Below the pieces are notes generated by a model that saw only the letters and a list, made by a program, of their open reading frames with translations, made no database searches and had not been told where the DNA came from. The position numbers and the translations under genes were made by a program. From RGIG3528 sp045598045 (GTDB lineage: Bacteria; Bacillota; Clostridia; Lachnospirales; Lachnospiraceae), in contig JAZLLG010000049.1 in NCBI GenBank assembly GCA_045598045.1, positions 1 through 14,169 on the forward strand: a stretch of 14,169 nucleotides of DNA, written 5' to 3'. Positions 5,784-11,616 of the stretch are shown piece after piece (positions within the stretch are counted from its first letter, which is position 1; each line of letters begins with the position of its first letter).

Positions 5784-7583
5784 ATGAAACTTGCGAAAGA
5801 ACAAAATAACATAAGTTTCGAACCTTGGTCCAAACACCCTAATCCGCAGGAAAAACGTGCAAACTGGATTTCTCTTAACGGAGAATGGGAGCTGAATGGC
5901 GAAGCAATTAAGGTTCCTTTTTGTCCTGAAGCACCGTTGTCAGGCTACGAGGGAGAAATAACCGACAAAAAAGGCCGTATGTATTATAAAAAGACCTTTA
6001 CAGTGGACAAGACCATGGAAAAATGGAAAGAGTCCCGCTATTTCCTCCACTTTGACGGCGTCGATCAGAAGCTTAATGCTGTTTTAAACGGAGACCCTGT
6101 GGGCTTTCATGAGGATGGATACACTAAGGCGGTTTTTGACGTTACCGACATGATAAAAACCAAAGGGAATAATATCCTTAAGGTCATGGCGGTTGATAAG
6201 CTTGATAAGTCACTTCCGTACGGCAAACAAAAGAAAAAGCGCGGAGGCATGTGGTATACCACATGCAGCGGAATATGGAAAAGTGTGTGGCTTGAATGTG
6301 TTCCGGAGAGACATATCACCGGACTGAAAATCGATACCGGGCTTACCGAGATTAAGCTCCGTATGAATTTCGACGACTTTCCGAGTGAGACGCTTAAACT
6401 GAAGATTTCCGCGCCTGAAATCAAGACAGGTGAAGATATTCCGGAAGAAAAAACAGGAAAAGAAGAATACGCGGTTTATTCGGTAAAGATTGACAATGAT
6501 ATTATCGAAAACGGTCTTTCCGTCAAGCTTGGTGAGCTTCGTACAAACCTTGGCCGAGCTTTGGCAATAAGAAACTGGACGTGCGAAGAACCTTGGCTTT
6601 ATGACATCGCCATTGAAGTGGGAGAAGACAGACTTTTAAGCTATTTCGGGCTTCGGACAATATCCACTAAAGTGATAAATGGTATAAACCGGGTGCTTTT
6701 AAACGGTGAACCTTTGTTTATGCACGGAGTTCTCGACCAGGGGTATTTTATTGACGGACTTTATCTTCCGAAGTGTGAGGAAGAGTATGAAACAGACATA
6801 CTGCGTATGAAAAATCTCGGGTACAATATGCTGAGAAAGCATATAAAAACCGAGTCCGACTGGTTTTATTACTATTGCGACATACATGGAATGCTTGTTT
6901 TTCAGGATATGGTCAATTCCGGAAAGTACCGCTACTTTAGAGATACGGTGTTTCCGACAATAGGCTTTAAAATTGACAATGAACGCCTTCGCGCCGTCAG
7001 CAGTAAAAGGCGGCACAACTTCCTGAACCACATCAAAAACGTGACGGAAATGCTTTACAATCACCCATGCATCGTGGCTTATACAATATTTAACGAGGGC
7101 TGGGGACAGCATACAAGCGATCATTACTATGCATATTTGAAAAAACTGGATTCCACACGACTTATTGATACCACTTCGGGATGGTTCGCCGGCATGGACA
7201 GTGATTTTGACAGCAGACACATTTATTTCAGGCTTGTCAAATTGAAACCTGATAAAAAACACCCGGGACGACCGATTTTCGTCTCCGAGTGCGGTGGATA
7301 TTCGTATGCGGTTAAGGGACATCTCTACAATCCGAAGGATACTTACGGATATGGAGCGTGCGGCTCGGTTAAAGAGCTGTCTGCAAGAATAAAAAAGCTG
7401 TATGACGAAATGATTATTCCGGGCATAAAGCGCGGCTGCTGCGGATGCGTGTACACACAGGTCTCCGATATTGAAGACGAAATAAACGGTATGTATACCT
7501 ACGACCGTGAGGTGTGCAAGGTTGATAAAGACACCATGCTTTCCATAAGGCAGGCAATTGAGAGAGAAATGGGCAGACAATAA
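5784..7583 (+). CDS. Glycoside hydrolase family 2 enzyme (beta-galactosidase/beta-glucuronidase-like, cytosolic)
   Basis: 599 aa. GGAG (5775-5778) lies 5 nt before the ATG. The domain order is typical of GH2. A sugar-binding jelly roll (about 26-165) contains SLNGEWELNG, LHFDGVDQ and GGMWYTTCSGIWKSVWLE. An Ig-like sandwich follows (about 175-285), then a TIM barrel (about 290-599). The acid/base is Glu438 in FNEGWGQH and the nucleophile is Glu502 in FVSECGGYS. Other barrel landmarks are RKHIKTESDWFYYYCD and GMLVFQDMVN. Both catalytic residues are present. There is no signal peptide, so it probably acts on imported oligosaccharides, perhaps alongside the GH36 enzyme. Exact substrate (galactoside, glucuronide, mannoside) cannot be assigned. 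It lies 54 bp behind aspS and may be partly co-transcribed with it. Its stop codon directly abuts that of a reverse-strand gene, with no terminator between. Confidence 0.9.
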   Translation: MKLAKEQNNISFEPWSKHPNPQEKRANWISLNGEWELNGEAIKVPFCPEAPLSGYEGEITDKKGRMYYKKTFTVDKTMEKWKESRYFLHFDGVDQKLNAVLNGDPVGFHEDGYTKAVFDVTDMIKTKGNNILKVMAVDKLDKSLPYGKQKKKRGGMWYTTCSGIWKSVWLECVPERHITGLKIDTGLTEIKLRMNFDDFPSETLKLKISAPEIKTGEDIPEEKTGKEEYAVYSVKIDNDIIENGLSVKLGELRTNLGRALAIRNWTCEEPWLYDIAIEVGEDRLLSYFGLRTISTKVINGINRVLLNGEPLFMHGVLDQGYFIDGLYLPKCEEEYETDILRMKNLGYNMLRKHIKTESDWFYYYCDIHGMLVFQDMVNSGKYRYFRDTVFPTIGFKIDNERLRAVSSKRRHNFLNHIKNVTEMLYNHPCIVAYTIFNEGWGQHTSDHYYAYLKKLDSTRLIDTTSGWFAGMDSDFDSRHIYFRLVKLKPDKKHPGRPIFVSECGGYSYAVKGHLYNPKDTYGYGACGSVKELSARIKKLYDEMIIPGIKRGCCGCVYTQVSDIEDEINGMYTYDREVCKVDKDTMLSIRQAIEREMGRQ

Positions 7584-7835
7584 CTATTTCATCATATTCA
7601 GTATGCCGGATATGGCTTTTGAACGTTCAAGGAGGTTCTTGCGATTCGCTTTAAGATAGTCAGCGAGCGCATCGACCTCTTCTTTTGTAAACCCTGCACT
7701 TTTTGTTATTTCACATGAAGGAAGTATGCCTTCCGCAAAGTCTCTGCCGCGGTCAAAGCGCACGCAAACCACGGGTTTGCCGTCTTTAACGACAACGGAT
7801 GAATATGTAAGCTTCATTTCTTCGTTCGGGTTCAT
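7584..7835 (-). CDS. Small conserved-looking protein of unknown function
   Basis: 83 aa from the ATG at 7835. AAGGAG (7848-7843) is spaced 7 nt before it, so an in-frame extension to 7880 is rejected. The sequence starts MNPNEEMKLTYSS and has a beta-rich first half (VVVKDGKPVVCVRFDRG). The motif FAEGILPSCEITKSAGFT follows, then a helical tail with EEVDALADYLKANRK. There is no signal peptide or membrane segment, and a single Cys in the PSCEI motif. I recall no named family with certainty. The good ribosome binding site and codon use like its neighbours support a real gene. Its TAG stop (7586-7584) is immediately next to the TAA of the GH2 gene. It is divergent from the UDPGP gene. Confidence 0.8.
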   Translation of the reverse strand: MNPNEEMKLTYSSVVVKDGKPVVCVRFDRGRDFAEGILPSCEITKSAGFTKEEVDALADYLKANRKNLLERSKAISGILNMMK

Positions 7836-7931
7836 ATGGAATCTCCTTAAACAAACTGAATCGCAGGTAATTTCCGACAAGTTTCTTTTTATATTTATCG
7901 GACAAAGGCTATCATTACTTGAGTAGTGTAC

Positions 7932-7960
7932 TTGCAGTGAAAGTGAAAGCGGAGTATAAT
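7932..7960 (+). promoter_or_regulatory. Promoter of the UDPGP-family gene
   Basis: TTGCAG (7932-7937) and a perfect TATAAT (7955-7960) are separated by 17 bp. The leader would be about 33 nt and contains AGGAGG (7985-7990). This puts the translation start at the ATG at 8000; an in-frame start at 7919 lies upstream of the promoter and is excluded. Confidence 0.85.
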
Positions 7961-7999
7961 ACTTGGGTATGTTTTGATTATTACAGGAGGATTATTATA

Positions 8000-9223
8000 A
8001 TGACATTTGAACAGGCTAAAGCAAAAGTAGAAAAGTATGGCCAGCAGCAGGTTCTTAAGTATTTTGAAGAACTCAGCGAGGCTGAAAAGCAGTCACTTAT
8101 CGATCAGATTGAAGCAACAGATATGGACATCATCGAAAATTGTAAGCATATGGAAGAGCTTGCAAAGAGAGGAGTCATCGCACCGCTCTCCGCAATGGAA
8201 CTCTCCGAAATCGAAGCCAACAAGGCAAGCTTTACGGCAACGGGTGTTGATGCAATCAAAGCAGGCAAGGTCGGTGCTGTTCTTCTTGCAGGCGGAATGG
8301 GTACAAGACTTGGCTCCGATAACCCGAAGGGTATGTACAATGTCGGCATAAACCGTGAGCTCTACATTTTCGAATGTCTTATCAATAACCTTCTTGATGT
8401 TGTTAAGCAGGCAGATGCGTGGGTACATCTGTTCGTTATGACAAGTGATAAAAACAATGATGCAACAGTAAACTTCATGAAAGAGCACAAGTTCTTCGGC
8501 TACAACGAGAAGTATGTTCATTTCTTCAAGCAGGAAATGGCAGCGGCAACAGATTACAACGGCAAGATTTACCTTGAAGAAAAGGGCAGACTGGCAGCAT
8601 CTCCCAACGGAAACGGCGGCTGGTTCATCTCCCTTAAGAAAGCCGGACTTCTTGATCTCGTTCACAGAGAAGGCATCGAATGGATTAACGTTTTCGCGGT
8701 AGACAATGTCCTTCAGCGAATTGCAGATCCTTGCTTCGTTGGCGCAACCATTCAGAAGAAGTGCGTAGTCGGCGCTAAGGTTGTAAGAAAGGCTGCTCCA
8801 GATGAGAAGGTAGGCGCTATGTGCCTTGAAGACGGAAAGCCCTCAATTGTTGAGTACTACGATATGACACAGGAACTTATGGACGCAAAGAACGAAAAGG
8901 GCGAACCTGCATACAACTTCGGCGTAATCCTTAACTACCTCTTCTTCGTTCCGGACCTTGAAAAGATGATGGCAAGCCTTCCTCTTCACATTGTTGAAAA
9001 GAAGATTCCTTATCTTGACGAAGCAGGTAACCTTGTTAAGCCTGAAGCTCCCAACGGCTATAAGTACGAAAACCTTGTGCTTGATATGATTCACCAGCTT
9101 GACAGCTGCCTTCCTTTCGAAGTCGTTCGCGAAAAAGAGTTTGCTCCCATCAAGAACAAGACAGGCGTTGACTCAGTTGAAAGTGCAAGAGAACTTCTTA
9201 AGAAAAACGGCGTAGAGCTGTAA
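8000..9223 (+). CDS. UDPGP-family nucleotidyltransferase (UTP-sugar-1-phosphate uridylyltransferase)
   Basis: 407 aa. AGGAGG lies 9 nt before the ATG. It shows the UDPGP/UAP1 pyrophosphorylase signature LLAGGMGTRLG (residues about 95-105) followed by DNPKGMYNVG, the UTP-binding loop. Later landmarks are LFVMTSDKNND, ASPNGNGGWF and NVFAVDNVLQRIADP. This family makes UDP-sugars from UTP and a sugar-1-phosphate; the PKGMYNVG form is close to UDP-N-acetylhexosamine pyrophosphorylases of eukaryotic type. Substrate (GlcNAc-1-P, GalNAc-1-P, Glc-1-P or Gal-1-P) cannot be fixed by eye. It differs in type from the bacterial GalU and GlmU enzymes. It has its own promoter, and a dehydrogenase gene starts 12 nt after its stop. 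A terminator-like hairpin inside that next gene probably ends part of its transcripts. Confidence 0.88.
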   Translation: MTFEQAKAKVEKYGQQQVLKYFEELSEAEKQSLIDQIEATDMDIIENCKHMEELAKRGVIAPLSAMELSEIEANKASFTATGVDAIKAGKVGAVLLAGGMGTRLGSDNPKGMYNVGINRELYIFECLINNLLDVVKQADAWVHLFVMTSDKNNDATVNFMKEHKFFGYNEKYVHFFKQEMAAATDYNGKIYLEEKGRLAASPNGNGGWFISLKKAGLLDLVHREGIEWINVFAVDNVLQRIADPCFVGATIQKKCVVGAKVVRKAAPDEKVGAMCLEDGKPSIVEYYDMTQELMDAKNEKGEPAYNFGVILNYLFFVPDLEKMMASLPLHIVEKKIPYLDEAGNLVKPEAPNGYKYENLVLDMIHQLDSCLPFEVVREKEFAPIKNKTGVDSVESARELLKKNGVEL

Positions 9224-9235
9224 AGAGAGACAAAC

Positions 9236-10180
9236 ATGAACATAGTATTTCTTGAAACAGATACATTGGGTGATGACGTCGACATCACCCGTTTTTCCGA
9301 ATTGGGTACGGTGACAACATATCCGCTTACTCAGCCTTCCGAGATTCATGACCGGCTTTTGGAAGCTGATGCTGTTGTAATCAACAAGCTTCCGATGAAC
9401 GAAACAACTATCGGAGGCCTTACAAGGCTTAAGCTTATCTGCCTTACTGCTACGGGAACGAATAACATAGATTTTCCCTATACCGACAAAATGGGCATTG
9501 AGGTGAGAAACGTCAGAAGCTATTCCACCGAGTCCGTTGTACAACATACGTTTGCATGCTTCTTTTACCTTTACGAAAAGCTCAGCTACTATGATGAATA
9601 CGTTAAGTCGGGGACATATGCCAATGCACCTTTCTTCTGCCACATCGAAGAGAAATTCCACGAAATGTTCGGTAAACGCTGGGGCGTTATCGGGCTTGGC
9701 GAAATCGGCAGAAGGGTGTCTGATGTGGCAAAGGCTTTCGGATGCGAAACGGTTTACTATTCCACAAGCGGAAAGCACGATGAACCCGGCTATAACAGAG
9801 TAAGACTTGATGAGCTTCTTGAAACCTCGGACATCATTTCCATACATGCACCGCTCAATGAAAATACGTTGAACCTCATAAATGCGGATTCACTTCGCAA
9901 ATGCAAACCGAGTGCATACATAATCAATATGGGAAGAGGCCCCATCGTCAATCAGGAAGACTTGTACGAAGCCCTTGAAAATGGTGTGATTGCGGGCGCT
10001 GCACTTGATGTTCTCACTGTGGAACCGATGGCAAAAGACAACCCGCTTATTAACATAAAGGATTCAAAAAAACTCCTTATTACGCCCCATATCGCATGGG
10101 CTACAATAGAAGCGCGCCGCCGTTGTGTGGACGTTGTATATGAGAACATCAGAACAAGTAAAGTTTACAACGGCAAATAA
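9236..10180 (+). CDS. D-2-hydroxyacid dehydrogenase, NAD-dependent (glycerate dehydrogenase-like)
   Basis: 314 aa. The ribosome binding site is weak (AAAGAGAG just after the stop of the preceding gene), and the ATG lies 12 nt past that stop, so translation may be coupled. The catalytic domain is split around a Rossmann domain with GVIGLGEIGRRV (about residues 146-157). The family triad is complete: Arg234 in NMGRGPIV, Glu263 in LTVEPM and His285 in TPHIAWA. The enzyme should interconvert a 2-oxoacid and a D-2-hydroxyacid using NAD(P)H. Hydroxypyruvate/glycerate is the best guess by overall resemblance, with D-lactate-type substrates possible. Its first codons contain a hairpin followed by T5 (9268-9296), which could attenuate read-through from the upstream gene. 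Confidence 0.93.
   Translation: MNIVFLETDTLGDDVDITRFSELGTVTTYPLTQPSEIHDRLLEADAVVINKLPMNETTIGGLTRLKLICLTATGTNNIDFPYTDKMGIEVRNVRSYSTESVVQHTFACFFYLYEKLSYYDEYVKSGTYANAPFFCHIEEKFHEMFGKRWGVIGLGEIGRRVSDVAKAFGCETVYYSTSGKHDEPGYNRVRLDELLETSDIISIHAPLNENTLNLINADSLRKCKPSAYIINMGRGPIVNQEDLYEALENGVIAGAALDVLTVEPMAKDNPLINIKDSKKLLITPHIAWATIEARRRCVDVVYENIRTSKVYNGK
9268..9296 (+). terminator. Terminator-like hairpin inside the start of the dehydrogenase CDS
   Basis: Perfect arms GGGTGATG (9268-9275) and CATCACCC (9283-9290) enclose a 7-nt loop and are followed by GTTTTT (9291-9296). The element lies 45 nt after the UDPGP stop and about 11 codons into the dehydrogenase. It has the stem, GC content and U tract of an intrinsic terminator. 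Translating ribosomes entering the dehydrogenase would disrupt it, so it could act as a translation-sensitive attenuator. Function is inference. Confidence 0.55.
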
Positions 10181-10192
10181 CCCTTCAAAACA

Positions 10193-10205
10193 GGCTTTTT
10201 GAGCC
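10193..10205 (+). terminator. Weak hairpin after the dehydrogenase gene
   Basis: A short stem, GGCT with AGCC, encloses a TTTTG loop. A T-rich stretch (ATATTTTTCTTTAATTTT) follows some 12 nt further on. This is poor for an intrinsic terminator, and no better one was seen before the csp promoter. Confidence 0.25.
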
Positions 10206-10274
10206 CTTTGCAGGCATATTTTTCTTTAATTTTCAAAACTTTTCGCTTGTTAATAATTAAACGATGAATTTTGT

Positions 10275-10303
10275 TTGACAACCGCTTCAAATAATGCTAA
10301 TAT
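10275..10303 (+). promoter_or_regulatory. Strong extended -10 promoter of the cold-shock gene
   Basis: A perfect -35 TTGACA (10275-10280) and TAATAT (10298-10303) are 17 bp apart, with TGC directly before the -10 (extended -10). Transcription should start at about 10309-10311, at or next to a perfect dyad. The leader is about 50 nt, with GGAGG at 10347-10351. Confidence 0.85.
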
Positions 10304-10308
10304 CGCAA

Positions 10309-10330
10309 TTGTGAACGATAGTGTTCACAA
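10309..10330 (+). promoter_or_regulatory. Stem-loop at the predicted 5' end of the csp mRNA
   Basis: Perfect arms TTGTGAAC (10309-10316) and GTTCACAA (10323-10330) enclose GATAGT. Because the predicted transcription start falls on the left arm, the mRNA would begin with a hairpin, a layout known to protect 5' ends from decay. As DNA, it could equally be an operator over the start site. The spacing between GAAC and GTTC is 6 nt, not the 4 nt of the Bacillota LexA box. Confidence 0.55.
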
Positions 10331-10360
10331 AAGATTCATATTTTTTGGAGGATTTCAAAA

Positions 10361-10561
10361 ATGCATAAGGGTACAGTTAAGTGGTTTAACAACCAAAAGG
10401 GTTATGGCTTCATTTCTGATGAAGAAGGTAAGGACGTATTCGTTCATTACTCAGGCCTCAACATGGAAGGCTTCAAGTCTCTTGAAGAGGGCCAGGCTGT
10501 TGAGTTCGAAATCACAGAAGGCGCTAAGGGACCTCAGGCAACAAACGTTACAAAGTGCTAA
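10361..10561 (+). CDS. csp: Cold-shock protein, CspA family
   Basis: 66 aa, the standard size of a single cold-shock domain. It binds single-stranded RNA and DNA and acts as an RNA chaperone in the cytosol. RNP1 is KGYGFI (residues 13-18) and RNP2 is VFVHY (26-30). The start MHKGTVKWFNNQKGYGF and the ending GPQATNVTKC are typical, though a C-terminal Cys is a small oddity. GGAGG lies 9 nt before the ATG. It forms a monocistronic unit between its own strong promoter and the GNRA-looped terminator at 10649-10675. Which csp paralogue it represents, and whether it is cold-induced, cannot be told from the sequence. Confidence 0.97.
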   Translation: MHKGTVKWFNNQKGYGFISDEEGKDVFVHYSGLNMEGFKSLEEGQAVEFEITEGAKGPQATNVTKC

Positions 10562-10648
10562 TCAAATAGTATTCAATGTACCTTTTTCATATATAAAGCA
10601 ATTTATACTAGAAAAGTGATATTGTAAGACCATTGAGAAGACGGAAGA

Positions 10649-10675
10649 CGGGATGCGAAAGCATCCCGCTCTTTT
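10649..10675 (+). terminator. Intrinsic terminator of the csp transcript
   Basis: Perfect arms CGGGATGC and GCATCCCG close on a GAAA (GNRA) tetraloop (10657-10660) and are followed by CTCTTTTCTTATTT. The csp 3' untranslated region before it is about 87 nt and holds nothing else recognisable. Confidence 0.85.
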
Positions 10676-10680
10676 CTTAT

Positions 10681-10709
10681 TTGATATTTTTCTAAAAAAA
10701 TGGTATGCT
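10681..10709 (+). promoter_or_regulatory. Extended -10 promoter of the lipoprotein gene
   Basis: TTGATA (10681-10686) and TATGCT (10704-10709) are separated by 17 bp, with TGG directly before the -10. The -35 begins just after the csp terminator U tract. An in-frame ATG at 10705 lies within the -10, so the real start is the ATG at 10741. Confidence 0.75.
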
Positions 10710-10740
10710 GAACTTATTATTTATGAATGAGGAAAGAAGC

Positions 10741-11472
10741 ATGAAAAAAATTACGAAACTGATTTTATCAACGCTTGTGTGTTCAATGATGCTTTGCGGT
10801 CTGACGGCTTGTGAGGAGCAAAAGGAAGAAGCAAAGACGGAAGTGCCTGCGAAGACGGAAACGCCTGCAAAAACAGAGAGTACACCTACTCCCGAACCGA
10901 ATAACAGCCTCGAAGGCAGCAAGGAGGATACTGAAGAGACGGACGACGGATGGTCTTCGGATAAATTCCAGGGACCTTGGACAAAAACTGTCGAAGCAGA
11001 GCCACAGGAAAATGTTAGGCCTGACTGGATGGGCAAACGATGGGTCAGCGAAGACGAGTATGCGGTATTATACGAAAATGAGCAAGGGACAGTTCTCGCA
11101 ATTTTCAATAAAGCAGATGATTTGCTTATAGAATTTGACCAGACGGAAAATGGTGACCATGTCTGGAAATGTGATTGGCCTGTAACCGATGTCAGAGAAG
11201 AAGAACATGAATTTGTAATCGGATACGAGTATCATGATGTTGAAAGCGATACCTACAGTGACCCGATTTATGCATGCTGGGATTTGGATTTCGAACTCGG
11301 ATGGCCGATGGGATATTATGATGATATCAGTGACAAAAACCAGCAGTATGTTACGGTAAACGGTAACACATTTACAATAGTCTGGGCAGAAAAACATACT
11401 CTCACAAAATCTTATTATTATTGGAAGAGATTCGATAGTACTTATACGGAAGTAGATTCATACGGAAGGTAG
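10741..11472 (+). CDS. Predicted lipoprotein of unknown function
   Basis: 243 aa from the ATG at 10741, with AGGAAAG (10730-10736) as ribosome binding site. Residues 1-23 are a signal peptide (MKKITKL, then a hydrophobic core) ending in the lipobox LTAC, so Cys24 should be lipidated and the protein anchored outside the membrane. A low-complexity Glu/Lys/Thr/Pro linker follows (about 25-75, with repeats of the form AKTETP). The rest (about 85-243) is an acidic, Trp- and Tyr-rich region with alternating strands, such as WVSEDEYAVLYENEQGTVLAI. The strand spacing suggests a compact beta-rich domain. I recognise no family. It is monocistronic between its promoter and a strong terminator. Confidence 0.85.
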   Translation: MKKITKLILSTLVCSMMLCGLTACEEQKEEAKTEVPAKTETPAKTESTPTPEPNNSLEGSKEDTEETDDGWSSDKFQGPWTKTVEAEPQENVRPDWMGKRWVSEDEYAVLYENEQGTVLAIFNKADDLLIEFDQTENGDHVWKCDWPVTDVREEEHEFVIGYEYHDVESDTYSDPIYACWDLDFELGWPMGYYDDISDKNQQYVTVNGNTFTIVWAEKHTLTKSYYYWKRFDSTYTEVDSYGR

Positions 11473-11500
11473 TGCCGCAGAACAAAAACAAATTTGACAT

Positions 11501-11541
11501 AAAGCACGATTGCTGAATTGATTCGGCAACCGTGCTTTTTT
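11501..11541 (+). terminator. Strong intrinsic terminator of the lipoprotein gene
   Basis: A long stem pairs 11501-11517 with 11522-11538. The outer part is AAAGCACG/CGTGCTTT, then one mismatch, then TTGCTGAA/TTCGGCAA with one G-U pair. The loop is 4 nt and a T6 run (11536-11541) follows. Confidence 0.9.
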
Positions 11542-11565
11542 GCATATTTCGTGGCAATAATAAGG

Positions 11566-11594
11566 TGGTTTTTTTATTTGGATTGACGTACAAT
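11566..11594 (+). promoter_or_regulatory. Possible promoter of the CotH-family gene
   Basis: The -10 is TACAAT (11589-11594). The matching -35 position (11566-11571, TGGTTT) is poor. If real, the -10 overlaps the first in-frame ATG (11593), which supports the downstream GTG at 11617 as the start. The leader would be only about 16 nt and would contain GGAGG. Confidence 0.4.
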
Positions 11595-11616
11595 GGATGC
11601 AATGGAGGAGTTTTTC

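Noticed and set aside
6699..7580. Long reverse-strand ORF (293 codons) opposite the GH2 gene
   Set aside because: It has no recognisable domain, is Cys/His/Val-rich in the manner of an antisense shadow, and lies fully opposite conserved GH2 motifs including both catalytic glutamates.
9173..9847. Reverse-strand ORF (224 codons) opposite the UDPGP/dehydrogenase junction
   Set aside because: It is antisense to the conserved Rossmann domain of the dehydrogenase, with no ribosome binding site or family features.
10309..10330. LexA (SOS) box at the csp promoter
   Set aside because: GAAC and GTTC are separated by 6 nt, whereas the Bacillota SOS box needs 4 nt.
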